Positions 8,683 to 19,508 of a DNA stretch of 64,000 nt are shown here, in pieces. The stretch comes from Hymenobacter terrestris (GTDB lineage: Bacteria > Bacteroidota > Bacteroidia > Cytophagales > Hymenobacteraceae), in assembly GCF_013377905.1 (NCBI RefSeq), contig NZ_JABKAV010000013.1:1-64000 (forward strand), read 5' to 3'. Under the pieces are notes generated by a model. That model had not been told where the DNA came from. It saw only the letters and a program-made list of their open reading frames with translations, and did not search any database. The position numbers and the translations under genes were made by a program. How positions within the stretch are numbered: the first letter of the stretch is position 1; the number at the start of each line of letters is the position of its first letter.

Positions 8683-9330
8683 ATGCACAAGCTTCTGCGT
8701 TCCTCTACCCTGGCCCTGCTGGCCGCCGGCTCCCTCAGCTTTGGTTTGGCCAGCTGTGGCGATACCACCACCGAAAACACCGACGTAGTAGTTGACAACA
8801 CCACCGCAACCACCGTCGACTCGACGACGATGATGGCCGACGACGCGCGCATGGGCAAGCCTGAGGGCGTAATGGTAGATGGCGTAGCCATGCTGCCCAG
8901 CAATACTATCGTGCAGAACGCCGTAATGGCATCCAGCGTAAGTACCCTCGTGAAGGCCGTGCAGGCCGCCGGCCTCGACGGTACGCTTAGCGGCCCCGGT
9001 CCGTTCACCGTATTCGCCCCCACTAACGCCGCCTTCGACAAGCTGCCCAACGGTGCCTTGGCTGGTCTGCTGAAGCCCGAAAGCAAAGACAAGTTGGCAG
9101 CCGTACTCACCTACCACGTCATCCCCGGCCGCCTTGTAGCCCAGGACCTGAAGGATGGCCAGGAGCTGACCACCGTGAACGGTGAGAAGCTGATGGTCAT
9201 GGTGAAAGACGGCGTAGTAATGGTCGGCAACGGCAAAGACGCCCCCGCCACCGTTCAGGTAGCCGACGTTATTTCGAGCAACGGCGTAACCCACGTTATC
9301 GATGGCGTTATCCTGCCCCTGGCTAAGTAA
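8683..9330 (+). CDS. fasciclin (FAS1) domain lipoprotein
   Basis: A 215-residue exported protein. The N terminus MHKLLRSSTLALLAAG ends in lipobox LASC (Cys at about 26), followed by a Thr/Asp-rich linker. One FAS1 domain occupies about residues 70-214: an H1-like box (GPFTVFAPTNAAFDKLP), the YHVIPGR motif and the C-terminal VIDGVILPL box are all present. FAS1 lipoproteins are surface or periplasmic adhesion-type proteins whose ligands are usually unknown. The ATG at 8683 is chosen over an earlier in-frame start because the lipoprotein signal begins there. Confidence 0.9.
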   Translation: MHKLLRSSTLALLAAGSLSFGLASCGDTTTENTDVVVDNTTATTVDSTTMMADDARMGKPEGVMVDGVAMLPSNTIVQNAVMASSVSTLVKAVQAAGLDGTLSGPGPFTVFAPTNAAFDKLPNGALAGLLKPESKDKLAAVLTYHVIPGRLVAQDLKDGQELTTVNGEKLMVMVKDGVVMVGNGKDAPATVQVADVISSNGVTHVIDGVILPLAK

Positions 9331-9361
9331 CCAGCAGGCATTCCGCTTATCCCGGATGCCA

Positions 9362-9406
9362 ACAAAAAAGCGCCGGCCACTTGTGTGGTCGGCGCTTCTT
9401 TTTGTG
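9362..9406 (+). terminator. terminator of the fasciclin gene
   Basis: Stem ACAAAAAAGCGCCGGCCAC / GTGGTCGGCGCTTCTTTTTGT, 31 bp after the stop codon. Confidence 0.88.
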
Positions 9407-9455
9407 TGGGTTCTGGAGTCTGTGAAGCTGTTTGGCAAATACCCAAGATCAATTA

Positions 9456-9491
9456 GCACGTCATGCTTCGACTACGCTCAGCATGACGTGC
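9456..9491. repeat. partial family 1 element (hairpin)
   Basis: Perfect arms GCACGTCATGCT / AGCATGACGTGC enclose TCGACTACGCTC. The right half, CTTCGACTACGCTCAGCATG, is the same as the right arm of the full element at 11250-11346, so this is a shortened or single-arm copy. Confidence 0.75.
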
Positions 9492-9537
9492 TTTTGATTT
9501 TCTGAGCATCTTCTGTACATGCACTACTTGCCCGATG

Positions 9538-9711
9538 TAGGGGCAGGGCTTGTCCCCGCCCGCCGTCAGGACAGCACCTTGAACGACTGCATAAGGCCCG
9601 GCAATGCCTCGTTCTATCGGCACGATGTAGGGGCGGGGACAAGCCTCACCCTACATCGTGCCGATAGATCTACGCCGTAACTTAGGTGAAGCTCAAAACC
9701 CGCCCCTACGA
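9538..9711. repeat. interspersed repeat family 2 (GTAGGGGCGGGG type), compound copy
   Basis: It starts with GTAGGGGCAGGGCTTGTCCC (9538 on) and contains the interior TTGAACG...CAATGCCTCGTT, shared with the copy at 46503-46611. It continues with a perfect 15-bp palindrome around 9619-9663 (CGGCACGATGTAGGG and its complement) and ends in an inverted ACCCGCCCCTAC at 9698-9709. The last piece overlaps the 3' end of mpl. Confidence 0.75.
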
Positions 9712-11094
9712 CACTACCTCTTCGGCCAACGTGGCCAGATCCAGCCCGTCGAAGGTGCCTGACGACATCATCAGCAGGTTGGCATTTGTCCAGTCCTGGG
9801 CGTGCAGGAAATCGGCCAGCTCCGCGCTGTCGGTGAACACGCGCAAATCGGAACGCTGGAAAGCGGCCTGTACGGCCTCGGTCGGCAGGGCTGGCAGGCG
9901 CTTATGGGCTAGCACCTGCGGGTTGAAATACACCACGGCCACATCGGGCGCATCGAAGGTGTGGGCGTACTGGGGCAGGAAATCGGGGTTGAGCGAGCTG
10001 AAGGTGTGCAGCTCCAAGCAGGCCACCAGCCGCCGCTGCGGAAACTGTTTCTTGAACGCCGTAGCTGTCGCCTTCAGCTTGCTTGGGGCGTGAGCAAAGT
10101 CCTTGTACACTACCGAGCCTGCGCCCTCGCGCACCAGCTCCAGCCGCCGCGCCGCGCCCTTAAACGAGCCCAGCGCCTCATAAAACTCCTTGCCCTTGAT
10201 GCCCAGCTGCTTGCACACTTCCTTGGCCGCCGAAATATTGCGCAGGTTGTGTTCCCCGAATATCTTCACGGGTACCTGCTCATCCTTTTTCGTCACCAGA
10301 AACGTCTGGCCGTCGCGTACCACGTTGTCGTGGGGGCCGTAGCCGATGTACTTCACATCGGGGCTGGTGGGCACGGTTACCAGTTGGGTTTGCTCGTCGT
10401 CGCGGTCATAAATCAACACCCCAGCCTTAGGTGTCATCTCGGCAAAGATCCTGAACTGCTCGCGGTAGATTTCCTCGGTCGGAAACACGTTGATATGGTC
10501 CCAGCTGATGCCCGAAATAACGCCGATGTGGTGCTGATACAGGTGAAACTTGGGCCGCCGGTCGATGGGGGAGGCCAGGTACTCGTCGCCCTCGATGATG
10601 ATGATGGGCGCGTCGTCGGTGAGCTGCACCATCAGCTCGAAGCCCTCCAGCTGGGCCCCCACGGCGTAGTCGAACTTGCGGCCGTGGTAGCGCAGCACGT
10701 GCAGGATAAGCGAGGTGATGCTGGTTTTGCCATGCGAGCCGCCAATGACGATGCGCTGCTTGTCCTTCGAAGCCTCGTAAATAAACTCCGGAAACGAGTA
10801 CACCCGCAGTCCCAGCTCCTGGGCCCGTAGCAGCTCGGGGTTGTCGGGCCGGGCGTGCATGCCCACAATCACGGCGTCGAGGTCGGCCGTTACCTTTTCC
10901 GGAAACCAGCCCTCAGCCTCGGGTAGCAGCCCGGCGGCGGCCAGCCGGCCTTTGGCGGGCTCAAATATTTCGTCGTCAGAGCCCGTTACGTGGGCCCCGC
11001 GCCGGTGCAGGGTCAGCGCCAGGTTGTGCATAATGCTGCCGCCGGTGGCAATCAGGTGCAGGCGGTGGAGCGAAGAGGGAGCAGCAGAAGCCAT
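9706..11094 (-). CDS. mpl: UDP-N-acetylmuramate:L-alanyl-gamma-D-glutamyl-meso-DAP ligase (Mpl)
   Basis: A 462-residue Mur-ligase family enzyme that reattaches the recovered murein tripeptide to UDP-MurNAc in peptidoglycan recycling. The N terminus MASAAPSSLHRLHLIATGGS leads into the Rossmann-like domain. The ATP loop GSHGKTSITSL is at about 115-125, GDEYLAS follows, and EHNLRNISAA and DFAHAPSKLKATA mark the central and C-terminal domains as in Mpl/MurC. The start at 11094 is favoured over 11169 because the extra 25 residues have no counterpart. A TAnnTTTG box lies 21 nt upstream. The final codons read Ser-stop where the TAG belongs to an interspersed repeat, so the native C terminus may have been altered. 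Confidence 0.92.
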   Translation of the reverse strand: MASAAPSSLHRLHLIATGGSIMHNLALTLHRRGAHVTGSDDEIFEPAKGRLAAAGLLPEAEGWFPEKVTADLDAVIVGMHARPDNPELLRAQELGLRVYSFPEFIYEASKDKQRIVIGGSHGKTSITSLILHVLRYHGRKFDYAVGAQLEGFELMVQLTDDAPIIIIEGDEYLASPIDRRPKFHLYQHHIGVISGISWDHINVFPTEEIYREQFRIFAEMTPKAGVLIYDRDDEQTQLVTVPTSPDVKYIGYGPHDNVVRDGQTFLVTKKDEQVPVKIFGEHNLRNISAAKEVCKQLGIKGKEFYEALGSFKGAARRLELVREGAGSVVYKDFAHAPSKLKATATAFKKQFPQRRLVACLELHTFSSLNPDFLPQYAHTFDAPDVAVVYFNPQVLAHKRLPALPTEAVQAAFQRSDLRVFTDSAELADFLHAQDWTNANLLMMSSGTFDGLDLATLAEEVVS

Positions 11095-11114
11095 AGGTAT
11101 AGAAAAGTAGGGCC

Positions 11115-11122
11115 CAAAGGTA
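11115..11122 (-). promoter_or_regulatory. -7 element of mpl
   Basis: Minus-strand TACCTTTG, 21 nt upstream of the mpl ATG at 11094. Confidence 0.55.
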
Positions 11123-11249
11123 GTAGTTTGGGTTTGTTGGGGAATGAGCGGGCCTTTTTCGGGCAACAAGGAGACGCTGGGCCGTTGGTCATGCTTCTGC
11201 AGGCATTGCAGGAACTAGCCTTTTCCGGCATAGGGAGATGCTGTGCCGT

Positions 11250-11346
11250 TCATTATGCTAAGCGCAGTCGAAGCATCTCTGCCACAATACTAAACCCGAC
11301 GACTGCAACGAAGCGGTAGAGATGCTTCGACTACGCTCAGCATGAC
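11250..11346. repeat. interspersed inverted-repeat element, family 1 (97 bp)
   Basis: Left arm CATTATGCTAAGCGCAGTCG (11251 on) with GAAGCATCTCTGCC; right arm 11315-11346 ending GACTACGCTCAGCATGAC. The element lies in the 429-bp gap between the divergent mpl and dnaB genes. The rest of the gap holds the mpl promoter and a TAGCTTTG box at 11414-11421 that may serve dnaB. Confidence 0.85.
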
Positions 11347-11413
11347 AAATGGCCCCAATCCATTGCCGCAAAGAAACCTTTGCATCCCTTCCCGGATTGT
11401 AAGGCCCAGCCGT

Positions 11414-11421
11414 TAGCTTTG
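11414..11421 (+). promoter_or_regulatory. candidate -7 element of dnaB
   Basis: TAGCTTTG fits TAnnTTTG and lies 102 nt before the dnaB ATG; no -33 partner at standard spacing. Confidence 0.4.
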
Positions 11422-11523
11422 CAGCCCTTTGGCCGAACAGCTGCGCCGCGCCGGGAAACCCGCCGCAAAAATACCCGTCGCGAAACTCGTTCGGTGTGCT
11501 TACCTTGTAGTGTATTTTTTTAG

Positions 11524-13140
11524 ATGAACGACCGGATGGATGACCGCCTCAAGCAAGCAGGTTCGAGGGCTAAAGCGGCCTGGAACAGCCGCCCGGCCCA
11601 CTTGCCGCAAGGTGGGCCAGCGGGTAAGCTGCCGCCCCAAGCGCTGGAGTTGGAGGCCGCCGTGTTGGGTGCGCTCATGCTCGAAAAGGACGCCCTGACC
11701 ACCGTCATCGACATCCTCAAGCCCCAGAGCTTCTACAAAGACGGCCACCAGCGCATCTTCAAGGCCATCCTGAACTTGTTCGACAAGTCGGAGCCGATTG
11801 ATATCCTCACTGTCACGCACGAGCTGCGCGAGATGGGCGAGCTGGAGGCGGCTGGCGGCACGCATTACGTGGCCCAGCTCACGTTCAAGGTCAACTCGGC
11901 GGCCAACATCGAGTATCACTCCCGCATTATCACCGAAAACGCCATCAAGCGGGAACTCATCAACATTGCCAGCACCATCCAGCGCGACGCCTTCGAGGAC
12001 ACCACCGACGTGTTCAATCTGCTCGACTCCACCGAGCAGGCCCTTTTTGAAGTGTCGGAGTCGAACATCCGCAAGAACTTCGACGACATGCGCAGCCTGA
12101 TGGGCAAAGCCATCAAGGAGCTCGAAGAAAAGAAGGACCAGAAGGACGGCCTCACCGGCGTCCCCTCTGGCTTCTCGGCCCTGGATAGAGTTACGAGCGG
12201 ATGGCAAAACTCTGACCTCGTGATTATTGCGGCTCGGCCAGGCATGGGTAAAACTGCCTTCGTGGTGTCGGCCATGCGCAATGCGGCCGTCGAGTTCAAG
12301 AAGCCGGTGGCCATTTTCTCGCTGGAAATGTCGTCGTTGCAGCTCGTGAATCGCCTGATTTCGGCCGAAGCGGAGCTGGATTCGGAGAAAATCAAAAAGG
12401 GCAACCTGGCCGACCACGAGTGGGCTCAACTCAACCACAAGATTTCCAATCTCTCGTCGGCCCCGATCTACATTGACGATACGCCCGGCCTTAGCATCCG
12501 GGAGTTGCGCACCAAGTGCCGCCGCCTCAAGGCCCACCACGATATTTCGATGATTATCATCGACTATCTGCAGCTGATGACCGGCAACACCGACGGCAAG
12601 GGCGGGGGTAACCGAGAGCAGGAAATTGCCAGCATCTCGCGGGCACTCAAGGGCATTGCCAAGGAACTGAACGTGCCCGTACTGGCCCTATCGCAGCTTT
12701 CGCGCTCGGTAGAAACCCGCGGCGGTGATAAAAAACCCCAGCTAAGTGACCTGCGTGAATCGGGTTCTATCGAGCAGGATGCCGACATGGTAATCTTCCT
12801 GTATCGGCCCGAATACTACAAAATCACGGAGGATGAGATGGGTAACCCCACCCAGGGCACGGGCGAGGTTATCATTGCCAAGCACCGGAACGGCTCGCTG
12901 GAAACCGTGCAGCTCAAATTCATCGGCAAGTTTACTAAGTTCGCCGACCTCGACGGCGGCGGCGGCTTCGATGATGGCTTCAACCCCAGCTCTTTCCCGA
13001 CCAGCACCTTCGACGACGACCAGTCCGGCGGCTTTGCGCCCAACACCATCCGGCTGGGCTCGCGCATCAACAACGACTCGCCGCCGCCGGCTCAGCCCTT
13101 CCCGCGCAGTAATTTCGACGACGGCCCGCCGCCGTTCTAA
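11524..13140 (+). CDS. dnaB: replicative DNA helicase DnaB
   Basis: A 538-residue ring helicase that unwinds DNA at the replication fork. The N-terminal domain begins at about residue 38 (LPPQALELEAAVLGALML). The C-terminal RecA-like domain carries Walker A ARPGMGKTAFV (about 238-248), the IIDYLQLM Walker B, LSQLSRSVETR and the final DLRESGSIEQDADMV and AKHRNG motifs. No intein. After the helicase core comes a Gly/Asp/Pro-rich disordered tail of about 65 residues whose last residues are NFDDGPPPF, similar in layout to the acidic-Phe tip of SSB. Transcribed alone; a terminator hairpin follows at 13191-13239. Confidence 0.97.
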   Translation: MNDRMDDRLKQAGSRAKAAWNSRPAHLPQGGPAGKLPPQALELEAAVLGALMLEKDALTTVIDILKPQSFYKDGHQRIFKAILNLFDKSEPIDILTVTHELREMGELEAAGGTHYVAQLTFKVNSAANIEYHSRIITENAIKRELINIASTIQRDAFEDTTDVFNLLDSTEQALFEVSESNIRKNFDDMRSLMGKAIKELEEKKDQKDGLTGVPSGFSALDRVTSGWQNSDLVIIAARPGMGKTAFVVSAMRNAAVEFKKPVAIFSLEMSSLQLVNRLISAEAELDSEKIKKGNLADHEWAQLNHKISNLSSAPIYIDDTPGLSIRELRTKCRRLKAHHDISMIIIDYLQLMTGNTDGKGGGNREQEIASISRALKGIAKELNVPVLALSQLSRSVETRGGDKKPQLSDLRESGSIEQDADMVIFLYRPEYYKITEDEMGNPTQGTGEVIIAKHRNGSLETVQLKFIGKFTKFADLDGGGGFDDGFNPSSFPTSTFDDDQSGGFAPNTIRLGSRINNDSPPPAQPFPRSNFDDGPPPF

Positions 13141-13190
13141 AAGCCGGCCAAAACTGCTCCGACGCTTCCGGACTTCCTTGCTCACTTGCT

Positions 13191-13239
13191 GCCAAAATGC
13201 CACACGCCCACTGCTACAGCGGGCGTGTGGCGTTTTGGC
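13191..13239 (+). terminator. terminator of dnaB
   Basis: 19-bp arms GCCAAAATGCCACACGCCC and its complement with one mismatch, 51 bp after the stop codon. Confidence 0.85.
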
Positions 13240-13423
13240 CAAGCAGGGCCGGTGCAGCGCAAGGCCAAGCGGTGGCAGAAGCAGCTGTTAATCAGCCGAT
13301 GATTTCATGCAAATACACCTATATTGAAGCCCGGTCTGGTATAGCCTGCTTGTCTGGCGAGCGGCCTCATCCGGAAAGCGCTCCGTCTGAAATCGTCACC
13401 TTATTTCACCTTTTTCTCTCTCT

Positions 13424-14770
13424 ATGAAAACAGTTGTACAACTCGTTGCTGGTTTATTGCTGACTACTGCCACTGCGCAGGCCCAGTGGGTAGCCCAGCC
13501 CTTCAACTTCACGCAGCCCCAGGCCGCTGCCGTCTACACCGACGCCGTGGATGCCAATACGGCCTGGGCCATGTCAAGCGGACTGTTGGCGGAGAATGTG
13601 CGCACCAATCAGGTTGCTCTTACCACCAATGGGGGCCAGAACTGGGTAGTAAAGCAGGTAACGGGCATCAGCAGTTCCGAAACGCTTACCAGCATATCGG
13701 CCATTAGTGCTACCACCGCGTGGGTTTCCACCTTCCGCACATCCACTGGCGGCGGCCGAGTGCTGAAAACCATTGATGGAGGCGCCACTTGGGTAGTGCA
13801 GTCCACGGCTATCATGTTCAGCGAAGCCAACAGCTACCCTAACTCGGTGTACTTCTTCGATGCCACCAATGGCATGGTGATGGGCGACGTGGACGGACGC
13901 AACGGCGGGGGCCTGGAAATATATTATACCTCCAATGGTGGCACCACCTGGACTCGCTCGGTCAACGTACCTACCGGCACCAATGGCGAATTCGGCACCT
14001 TCTTCCCCGTTGCGGCGGTTGGCAATTCCATCTGGTTTCCCAACAACGAAGGCGACATTTTCCGCTCGAGAGACCGGGGCGTTACCTGGCAGGTAGCTAA
14101 GCAGGTAGGATCCTCCGACGACCCGGTGGGCAGCATTGCTTTCCGTGATGAACTGAACGGACTGGCAGTGGTGCCTTCTTTTGCCAATACACAGCACGAG
14201 CTCTTCAGCAGTGCCGACGGTGGCGCTACCTGGACCCGCCTTGCCTACACCGGCCCACTGCACGGTTTTGGCATTGTTCGGGTGCCTGGCAACGGCAACT
14301 ACTTATCGGTAGGCCTCGACCTGGGCAACGGCGACCAGGGCTCGTCGTACAGCCAGGATAACGGCAAAACCTGGATCAGGCTGGAAAGCACGATTGACCA
14401 TCTGTTCGTGGATGCTGCCAGCCCGACAGCTGTCTGGAGCGGGAATATCTCGGCCGATGGAACGGGGGTAAACAAGCTGACCAGTACGGTGCTGAGCAAC
14501 CGGGGCGCTACTCTGGTGCTTGGCGCCAGCCTCAGCCCCAACCCCAGCGCCAACGGGCAGTTCCGGGTACAGTGGCCCGCCGCGGCCCATACCGGGGCGG
14601 CTACGCTCACGGTACTCGATGTGCTGGGCCGTCAGGTGCAGCGTCGCACCCTCGATGTCACGCGCGGAACCGAGACAACCCTCGATCTGAGCGGCGAGAA
14701 ATCCGGGGTGTATCAGGTACGGCTGGAGTCAGGTAGTGGCGTAAGTCAGCTGCGGGCACAGGTCCGGTAG
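13424..14770 (+). CDS. secreted BNR-repeat protein with type IX secretion sorting domain
   Basis: A 448-residue exported protein. A Sec signal peptide (MKTVVQLVAGLLL to AQAQ, about residues 1-21) is followed by about six BNR/Asp-box-like motifs of the form S-x-D/N-x-G-x-T-W (for example TTNGGQNW, TIDGGATW, TSNGGTTW, SRDRGVTW, SADGGATW, SQDNGKTW). This predicts a beta-propeller. From about residue 368 a T9SS C-terminal sorting domain starts with LSPNPSANG, then VLDVLGRQVQRRTL, with a final GVYQVRLESG strand, so the protein should be exported through the outer membrane and anchored or released. Ligand unknown. No catalytic sialidase signature beyond the Asp boxes was seen. Confidence 0.88.
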   Translation: MKTVVQLVAGLLLTTATAQAQWVAQPFNFTQPQAAAVYTDAVDANTAWAMSSGLLAENVRTNQVALTTNGGQNWVVKQVTGISSSETLTSISAISATTAWVSTFRTSTGGGRVLKTIDGGATWVVQSTAIMFSEANSYPNSVYFFDATNGMVMGDVDGRNGGGLEIYYTSNGGTTWTRSVNVPTGTNGEFGTFFPVAAVGNSIWFPNNEGDIFRSRDRGVTWQVAKQVGSSDDPVGSIAFRDELNGLAVVPSFANTQHELFSSADGGATWTRLAYTGPLHGFGIVRVPGNGNYLSVGLDLGNGDQGSSYSQDNGKTWIRLESTIDHLFVDAASPTAVWSGNISADGTGVNKLTSTVLSNRGATLVLGASLSPNPSANGQFRVQWPAAAHTGAATLTVLDVLGRQVQRRTLDVTRGTETTLDLSGEKSGVYQVRLESGSGVSQLRAQVR

Positions 14771-14787
14771 CACTTGTTCTGATCCAA

Positions 14788-14828
14788 GAAAAAGCCTGGC
14801 TTCCTCTCCCGGAAGCCAGGCTTTTTTG
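14788..14828 (+). terminator. terminator of the BNR-repeat gene
   Basis: 15-bp perfect arms AAAAGCCTGGCTTCC / GGAAGCCAGGCTTTT followed by T residues. Confidence 0.92.
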
Positions 14829-14886
14829 GGCCCCTTGCTACTGGACAAAACCGGCCTCGCAGCTGGCAAAAACCGGATTTTTTCGG

Positions 14887-14894
14887 TATCTTTG
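14887..14894 (+). promoter_or_regulatory. -7 element of gyrB
   Basis: TATCTTTG fits TAnnTTTG; it lies 37 nt before the gyrB ATG. Confidence 0.55.
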
Positions 14895-14928
14895 CCTACT
14901 TACGCACTTCGCGCTGAACCCCCTCTGA

Positions 14929-16920
<1,992 letters not shown>

Positions 16921-16925
16921 ATTTT

Positions 16926-16950
16926 GAGCTGTTAGCCATTAGCTTTCGTT
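16926..16950. repeat. GCTGTTAGCT-type repeat fragment
   Basis: GAGCTGTTAGCCATTAGCTT just after gyrB matches one arm of the palindromic family seen at 38064, 44313 and 49302. Confidence 0.5.
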
Positions 16951-16966
16951 CTGAAAACCTACATAG

Positions 16967-17002
16967 AAAAAGCGCCAGCCCATTATGGGTTGGCGCTTTT
17001 TT
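16967..17002 (+). terminator. terminator of gyrB (may also serve rsgA)
   Basis: Arms AAAAAGCGCCAGCCCA / TGGGTTGGCGCTTTTT with one G-T pair; A and T runs on both sides allow bidirectional use with the convergent rsgA. Confidence 0.9.
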
Positions 17003-17061
17003 GCTGGTATATCAGTAAGGGTAGGAAATGTAAATCAGAACGGAAACTGTCGGCTGAAGGC

Positions 17062-17988
17062 TTAACGACGGTTGTCCTCGGCTTGCTGCATGCTTACATA
17101 GCTGTCGTAGCGGGGGAGGGCAATGCGGCCCTGGTCCACGGCTTCGCGCACGACGCAGCCGGGTTCGTGCAGGTGCTGACAGTTGTGGTAGCGGCACTGG
17201 TTGAGCAGCGCGCGCATTTCGGGGAAATAGTGGGCCAACTCGCCGGCTTTCATGTCCACGAGGCCTAGCTCCTTGATGCCGGGCGTATCGATGAGGTAGG
17301 TGCCAGGGCGCACTTCGAGCATTTCGGCGTAGGTAGTAGTATGCACCCCTTTGTCGGAGAACTGACTGATTTCGGCCGTTTTCAGATCTAGGTCGGGCAC
17401 AAGGGCGTTGATGAGCGTGCTTTTGCCCACGCCTGAATGGCCTGAGAGCAGCGACACCTTGCCATCGAGCAGCGCATCAACGTCTTCCAGACCCTCGCCG
17501 GTATGGGCCGAGCAGCGCAGGCCGGGGTAGCCCAGGCGCTCATACAACTGCTGAATCTGGCCCTGGTAATCGTTGAGGTCGTCGTCGTAGAGGTCAGTTT
17601 TGTTGAAAACCAGCGTGGTGGAAATGTGGTAGGCTTCGGCCGTGACTAGAAACCGGTCGATGAAGCCAAACGAGGTGGCTGGGGAAGCCAGTGTTACCAC
17701 CAGCAGGGCCTGGTCGAGGTTGGCAGCCACAATGTGGGCGTGCTCGGTTTTGTGCACCGAGCGACGGATAATGTAGTTGCGGCGCGGCGCAATGTGATGA
17801 ATCACGCCCGCGCCCTCGGTCTGTTCTTCCACCGTAAACTCCACCTCGTCGCCCACGGCCAGCGGGTTGCTCACCTTCAAGCCCTGGTTTTTGAACTTGC
17901 CCCGCAGCCGGCAGTGGTGGAACTGCCCGGTGCTAATTTCGCGCACCACGTACCATGAGCCCGTCGATCTGACAATGATTCCGGTCAT
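17062..17988 (-). CDS. rsgA: ribosome small subunit-dependent GTPase RsgA
   Basis: A 308-residue circularly permuted GTPase that assists 30S subunit maturation. An N-terminal OB fold (1-70) precedes the G domain in the permuted order G4-G5-G1-G3: FNKTDLY (G4), then GHSGVGKSTLIN (G1, about 172-183) and DTPGIKELG (G3). The C-terminal zinc-binding segment follows, CRYHNCQHLHEPGC, with the expected Cys/His ligands. Monocistronic and convergent with gyrB. Confidence 0.96.
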   Translation of the reverse strand: MTGIIVRSTGSWYVVREISTGQFHHCRLRGKFKNQGLKVSNPLAVGDEVEFTVEEQTEGAGVIHHIAPRRNYIIRRSVHKTEHAHIVAANLDQALLVVTLASPATSFGFIDRFLVTAEAYHISTTLVFNKTDLYDDDLNDYQGQIQQLYERLGYPGLRCSAHTGEGLEDVDALLDGKVSLLSGHSGVGKSTLINALVPDLDLKTAEISQFSDKGVHTTTYAEMLEVRPGTYLIDTPGIKELGLVDMKAGELAHYFPEMRALLNQCRYHNCQHLHEPGCVVREAVDQGRIALPRYDSYVSMQQAEDNRR

Positions 17989-18176
17989 GCCCTGAGAGTT
18001 GTTGAGGTAGTCATATAAGTGAGTTTAACGGGTGCAGGGTGTAGTGGCGTAGAGTAAGCAACTGATGGCGAAAGCCTTTGAGAGAGCCGGGAAATAACGA
18101 CGTACTAGGTTGACTGCTGACGCCTGTGGGCCTCTTGTACGCGTTGGGCGTGCTGCTATGCCCGGAGCCCCCGCCT

Positions 18177-19427
18177 CTATTTCACTTGCTCAGCCTGCAT
18201 CCAACTCATGATTTTACGGGTGGCCCCGCTGTGGTCGTGGACATAATCGAGGCTTTGGTCCTGCACCTGCAGGCGGGCTTCTTCGCGGTGGTAAAGCATT
18301 CCAAACGCTTTAAGCAACTCGTCGGAGGAGCTAACGGGGAAAGCGCAGCCCAGCTCCACAAGGTCCTGGGCCTCCTGAAACTTGTGGTAAGTGGGGCCAA
18401 ACAGCAGCGGCAGGCCGAACGCAGCGGCTTCGAGCGTGTTGTGCAGGCCCTTGCCGAACGCTCCGCCCACGTAGGCAAAATGGCCAAAGCGGTACAGAAA
18501 GCTTAGCAGCCCCACGTTGTCGATGAGCAGCAGCCGGGCATTGGCTACGGTAGCCGCCTCGGCCTGCGAGTAGCGCACTACTTGGCCGGGCAGTGCGGCC
18601 TCCACCCGGCGCAGGTTAGCCTCATTTATTTCGTGGGGAGCCACAATAAAGCGCAACTCCTGCTGATACTGTTGCAGCAACGGCGTAAGTACGGCTATGT
18701 CTTCGGCCCAGCTGCTGCCCACAATCAGCACCGGGCACCAGTCGTCGGTAAAGGCTTCGATCAGGGGTAGGTGGCGGGGTGGGGCTGAGGCGGTACGCAA
18801 GACGGTATCAAAGCGGGTGTCGCCGGCCACGCTTACGCCCCGCAGGCCGGCACCGCGCAGCAGCTCAGCTGAGGCTTGGTTTTGGGTGAAGATGTGCGTA
18901 AAGAAACCCAGAGTACGACGAAAAAAACCGCCCCAAGGCTGGAAAAATACTTGTTCAGACCGGAAAATAGCCGATACGCAGATGGTTGGAATTGCCCTGC
19001 GCTGCAGCTCACGCAGGAAATAGTACCAGAACTCGTACTTCACGAACACGGCCAACCGGGGCTTCACGGCATCCAGAAAAGCGCGGGCATTGGCACCCGT
19101 ATCAAGCGGCAGATAAAACACGTAATCTGCCCCGGGCCAGTTGTGGCGCACTTCGTAGCCCGAGGGCGAGAAGAATGTGAGCACCAGCTTATGGTCAGGA
19201 TATTCGGTCTGGTAAGCTTCCATCAGCGGCCGGCCCTGCTCGAACTCGCCCAGTGAAGCGCAATGAAACCACACCAGCGGGGCCTTTTCATCGCGCAACT
19301 GCTCCTGAATGCGGTCCAGCAGCCCATGGCGCCCGTCCGTCCAGGCGGCGGCCTTAGGCACAAAGGGGCTCAGCAGCCGCAGCAGCAGCGCATACAAACG
19401 CAGACCAAAAGAATATAACAGCCGCAA
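18177..19427 (-). CDS. waaA: 3-deoxy-D-manno-octulosonic acid (Kdo) transferase
   Basis: A 416-residue GT30-family glycosyltransferase that adds Kdo to lipid A precursors at the inner membrane. The N-terminal hydrophobic helix (LYSFGLRLYALLLRLL) anchors it. The family hallmark WFHCASLGEFEQGRPL (about 53-68) carries the catalytic Glu, and the C-terminal donor-binding part contains VGGAFGKGLHNTLEAAAFG and GPTYHKFQEA. Length and order are normal. It is separated from the upstream peroxiredoxin gene by a terminator and has its own -7 box, so it is transcribed independently. Confidence 0.95.
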   Translation of the reverse strand: MRLLYSFGLRLYALLLRLLSPFVPKAAAWTDGRHGLLDRIQEQLRDEKAPLVWFHCASLGEFEQGRPLMEAYQTEYPDHKLVLTFFSPSGYEVRHNWPGADYVFYLPLDTGANARAFLDAVKPRLAVFVKYEFWYYFLRELQRRAIPTICVSAIFRSEQVFFQPWGGFFRRTLGFFTHIFTQNQASAELLRGAGLRGVSVAGDTRFDTVLRTASAPPRHLPLIEAFTDDWCPVLIVGSSWAEDIAVLTPLLQQYQQELRFIVAPHEINEANLRRVEAALPGQVVRYSQAEAATVANARLLLIDNVGLLSFLYRFGHFAYVGGAFGKGLHNTLEAAAFGLPLLFGPTYHKFQEAQDLVELGCAFPVSSSDELLKAFGMLYHREEARLQVQDQSLDYVHDHSGATRKIMSWMQAEQVK

Positions 19428-19479
19428 GACGAAGCGAAAGGAAGCGAAAGCGAAACGGCCGGTACAAAGCAGCCCGCCA

Positions 19480-19487
19480 CAAAAGTA
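19480..19487 (-). promoter_or_regulatory. -7 element of waaA
   Basis: Minus-strand TACTTTTG (TAnnTTTG), 52 nt upstream of the waaA start. Confidence 0.5.
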
Positions 19488-19508
19488 CGCCCTTCACCTC
19501 ATTATAAA

